Shown here: positions 62,401-64,000 of the stretch, piece after piece
Layout of the letters: every line of letters begins with the position of its first letter
Numbering within the stretch: position 1 is the first letter of the stretch
Assembly: GCA_024397935.1 (NCBI GenBank)
Contig: CP073743.1
Location: 186,001-250,000, forward strand
Direction of reading: 5' to 3'
DNA: 64,000 bases
From: a bacterium SCSIO 12844
GTDB lineage: Bacteria; Pseudomonadota; Gammaproteobacteria; Francisellales; Francisellaceae
The notes under the pieces: generated by a model
The model's input: only the letters and a program-made list of their open reading frames with translations
Databases searched by the model: none
What the model was told of the DNA's origin: nothing
Program-made: the position numbers and the translations under genes

Positions 62401-63189
62401 ATGAGCTTTGCAGTATTATCCTTATCAGGTGGGATGGATTCATCGTCACTTCTAATGCATTTACTAGCGCATAATTATCAGGTAACTGCTATTTCATTTG
62501 ATTATGGACAAAAGCATCAAGTAGAGATCGAAAAAGCACAAGATTTGTGCCAATTTTTAATCAAAAAAGGTTATGCTGTAAAACACCAAGTGATTCATCT
62601 TGATGGTTTAAGTCAGTTACTTGATTCTACTTTAGTATCAGGTGGCAAAGAAGTCCCAGAAGGGCATTATCATGAAAGTAATATGAAATTAACGGTTGTA
62701 CCTAATCGCAATAAAATTTTTTCATCAATTATTCAAGCAGTAGCCTTATCAATTGCTCAAGTAAATGATACAACTTGTGATATTGCAATGGGCATTCATT
62801 CGGGTGATCATGTAATTTATCCGGATTGCCGTGAAGCTTTCAGAGAGCTGGACTATCAAGCTTTTTTATCAGGCAATTATAATGCTGAGTGTGTGAAATT
62901 TTATACACCTTATATTGATGCAGATAAGCATTTTATTTTAAAAGATTTAGAAAATAGCTGTCAAAAGCTAGAACTAGATTTTAATGAAATTATAAAAAGG
63001 ACCATCACATCATATAAACCCATTTTAATTGATGGTAAGTATTATAGTGATTATAAATCGGCCTCATCAGTCGAGAGAATAGAGGCATTTATTCAATTAA
63101 ATAAAAAAGACCCAATTGACTATGCTGATGAAACAGGGCCAGTAAGTTGGGAAATCGTTAAAAGCCATGTAGAAGCAGTATTGATGTAA
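62401..63189 (+). CDS. queC: 7-cyano-7-deazaguanine (preQ0) synthase QueC without the zinc cysteines
   Basis: A 262-residue PP-loop ATPase that makes preQ0 from carboxydeazaguanine, ATP and ammonia. The ATP motif LSGGMDSSSLL, FDYGQKHQ, VVPNRNKIF and YPDCREAF are present. The C-terminal zinc site, usually four Cys near SCY and CGxCxxC, is replaced: ITSYKP has Ser at the first Cys and SDYKSASSVERIEAF has no Cys. Sequence beyond it aligns normally. AAGGA precedes the ATG. It diverges from queD-queE. Confidence 0.88.
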   Translation: MSFAVLSLSGGMDSSSLLMHLLAHNYQVTAISFDYGQKHQVEIEKAQDLCQFLIKKGYAVKHQVIHLDGLSQLLDSTLVSGGKEVPEGHYHESNMKLTVVPNRNKIFSSIIQAVALSIAQVNDTTCDIAMGIHSGDHVIYPDCREAFRELDYQAFLSGNYNAECVKFYTPYIDADKHFILKDLENSCQKLELDFNEIIKRTITSYKPILIDGKYYSDYKSASSVERIEAFIQLNKKDPIDYADETGPVSWEIVKSHVEAVLM

Positions 63190-63221
63190 CAAAGCTAATT
63201 TATTAATTAACTTGAAAGATT

Positions 63222-64000
63222 TTATTGCATAGAAAATGATTTTTTTTCTTCTTCAGGCCCTTCATGGTTTAAAAATATAAAGCTAATATCCTCTTCATAA
63301 TCCTCAAGAATTTCAATAGCATCCTTCTCTCTAAGTTGTTGTTTAGTTGCTTTAAGTTGTTGATTTAGTTCAAGCATTCGATTTCCTATAAATTTAATAA
63401 TATCACGGGCCTTAGTATGATATTGTTCTGGAAATTGATCTAGAATCGAATCCATCTGCTTTGATAGCTTAAGAACTTTATTTTTATTAAATAGTTTAGG
63501 TAGTGTTATACATAATTGCCTAAAATCATCAATATTTTGTGAATTACTTAGTGTAAGCGCAAACGTTTTTGCTGCTAATTTTGATGTGGTTGCTGCTTCT
63601 TGACCTGTTAATTTTTCTCTTGTTTGATGACCAAACTGTAATAACCTAGAATTAGCAGTTAATGGACTAAATCGTAAATTAGATAAAAGCTCTTTAAGTA
63701 ATATAAAGGTATTTTTTGGGTCGAACCCATTAGCAATGATCTCTGCTAATGGTTTTAGTGGGTACATCTGAGCGAGGTCTTCTTGACTGTTTTGATTCCA
63801 TTGACTAATCAAGTAATCATGGTCAATCTTAGCATAAGACTTAATAAGAGTATCTTGCTGCCTATCATAGATAGAGGCAGCTCCATAGTTATTAATATGT
63901 GCATCATTTTCAACAAGCAAATACATAAAAATTAAAAGTGGTATTAAATTAGAGTAAGTTTCACTTTGAGGGTCAATTTGAGCATATGGTTTAAAATCTT
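63222..64000 (-). CDS. C-terminal part of an unrecognised protein (runs off the window), possibly kinase-like
   Basis: The frame is open without a stop to base 64000, so the ATG at 63926 is internal and the true start lies outside. About 259 residues are visible. Near the start, ENDAHINNYGAASIYD, then YAKIDHDYLISQWN, resembles the catalytic loop (D-x-H-x-N) and metal-binding Asp of atypical HipA/PI-kinase-like folds seen in secreted effectors of Legionella. The rest is helical with a coiled-coil stretch (about 205-225 of the visible part) and an acidic end (EDYEEDISF, HEGPEEEKK). The kinase reading is inference only. Confidence 0.4.
   Translation of the reverse strand, partial: DFKPYAQIDPQSETYSNLIPLLIFMYLLVENDAHINNYGAASIYDRQQDTLIKSYAKIDHDYLISQWNQNSQEDLAQMYPLKPLAEIIANGFDPKNTFILLKELLSNLRFSPLTANSRLLQFGHQTREKLTGQEAATTSKLAAKTFALTLSNSQNIDDFRQLCITLPKLFNKNKVLKLSKQMDSILDQFPEQYHTKARDIIKFIGNRMLELNQQLKATKQQLREKDAIEILEDYEEDISFIFLNHEGPEEEKKSFSMQ

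Noticed and set aside
1-64000. CRISPR array, rRNA, tRNA, prophage or replication origin
   Set aside because: No regularly spaced repeats, no cloverleaf or rRNA sequence, no phage structural genes and no DnaA-box cluster were noticed; a covariance-model scan was not possible.

Overview
The window is AT-rich DNA, densely coding, with many 1-4 bp start/stop overlaps. It looks like the chromosome of a gammaproteobacterium on the Francisella/Fastidiosibacter/Piscirickettsia side of the class. The reasons are gene content: a small CBU_0585-like protein, a short-form AMP nucleosidase, a YdjC-type deacetylase next to an ArnT/FlmK-like lipid A glycosyltransferase, an IcmC/DotE-like membrane protein and several effector-like orphans. 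This placement is inference; there is no rRNA or tRNA to confirm it.

Layout. 1-1.5 kb: right part of an insertion sequence whose identical, complete second copy lies at 47.36-48.91 kb. 1.7-4.3 kb: an RRM RNA-binding protein, then ribBA-ribH-nusB. 4.4-15.8 kb: a pentameric ligand-gated ion channel homologue, an orphan effector-like protein, trkH, AMP nucleosidase, an outer-membrane barrel, a nucleotide-sugar epimerase, asnS, mdh, small exported proteins and a LuxR-type regulator with a 21-bp perfect palindrome upstream. 15.8-27.0 kb: a large part of an aryl polyene (APE) cluster. A methyltransferase and a lipoprotein diverge from a tightly coupled plus-strand operon with the gene order apeC to apeM. 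The catalytic ketosynthase, ketoreductase and second dehydratase (apeO, P, Q, R) are not in the window.

27.1-44.7 kb: an orphan protein resembling phosphothreonine lyases, then an iron locus. Leftward runs a TonB-dependent receptor followed by ATP-grasp, NIS synthetase, MFS, NIS synthetase, PLP decarboxylase and an ABC ATPase, the gene order of the vibrioferrin operon pvsABCDE. Rightward run exbB, two exbD genes, tonB, a binding protein and a fused permease. Two strong Fur boxes sit in the 168-bp divergent promoter. One ExbD has Asn in place of the essential membrane Asp.

44.7-53.9 kb: lipid A aminosugar modification pair, the full IS copy, a flavin amine oxidase, an SMP-30 protein, a DUF2141 protein, YjbQ, an acetyltransferase, a 458-bp gap with a decayed membrane gene and an 18-bp perfect inverted repeat, and an IcmC/DotE-like protein. 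53.9-60.9 kb, minus strand: dksA-gpsA (DksA lacks three zinc cysteines and carries Asn at the tip Asp), then speD-speE-speA-aguA-aguB, a complete arginine-to-agmatine-to-putrescine-to-spermidine route. The speD leader carries a 5-codon ORF running into a long hairpin. 61-63.2 kb: queE-queD divergent from queC, all three with unusual metal-site residues. 63.2-64.0 kb: the C-terminal part of an unrecognised protein running off the window.

No CRISPR array, rRNA, tRNA, prophage or origin was seen. Promoter calls are by eye.
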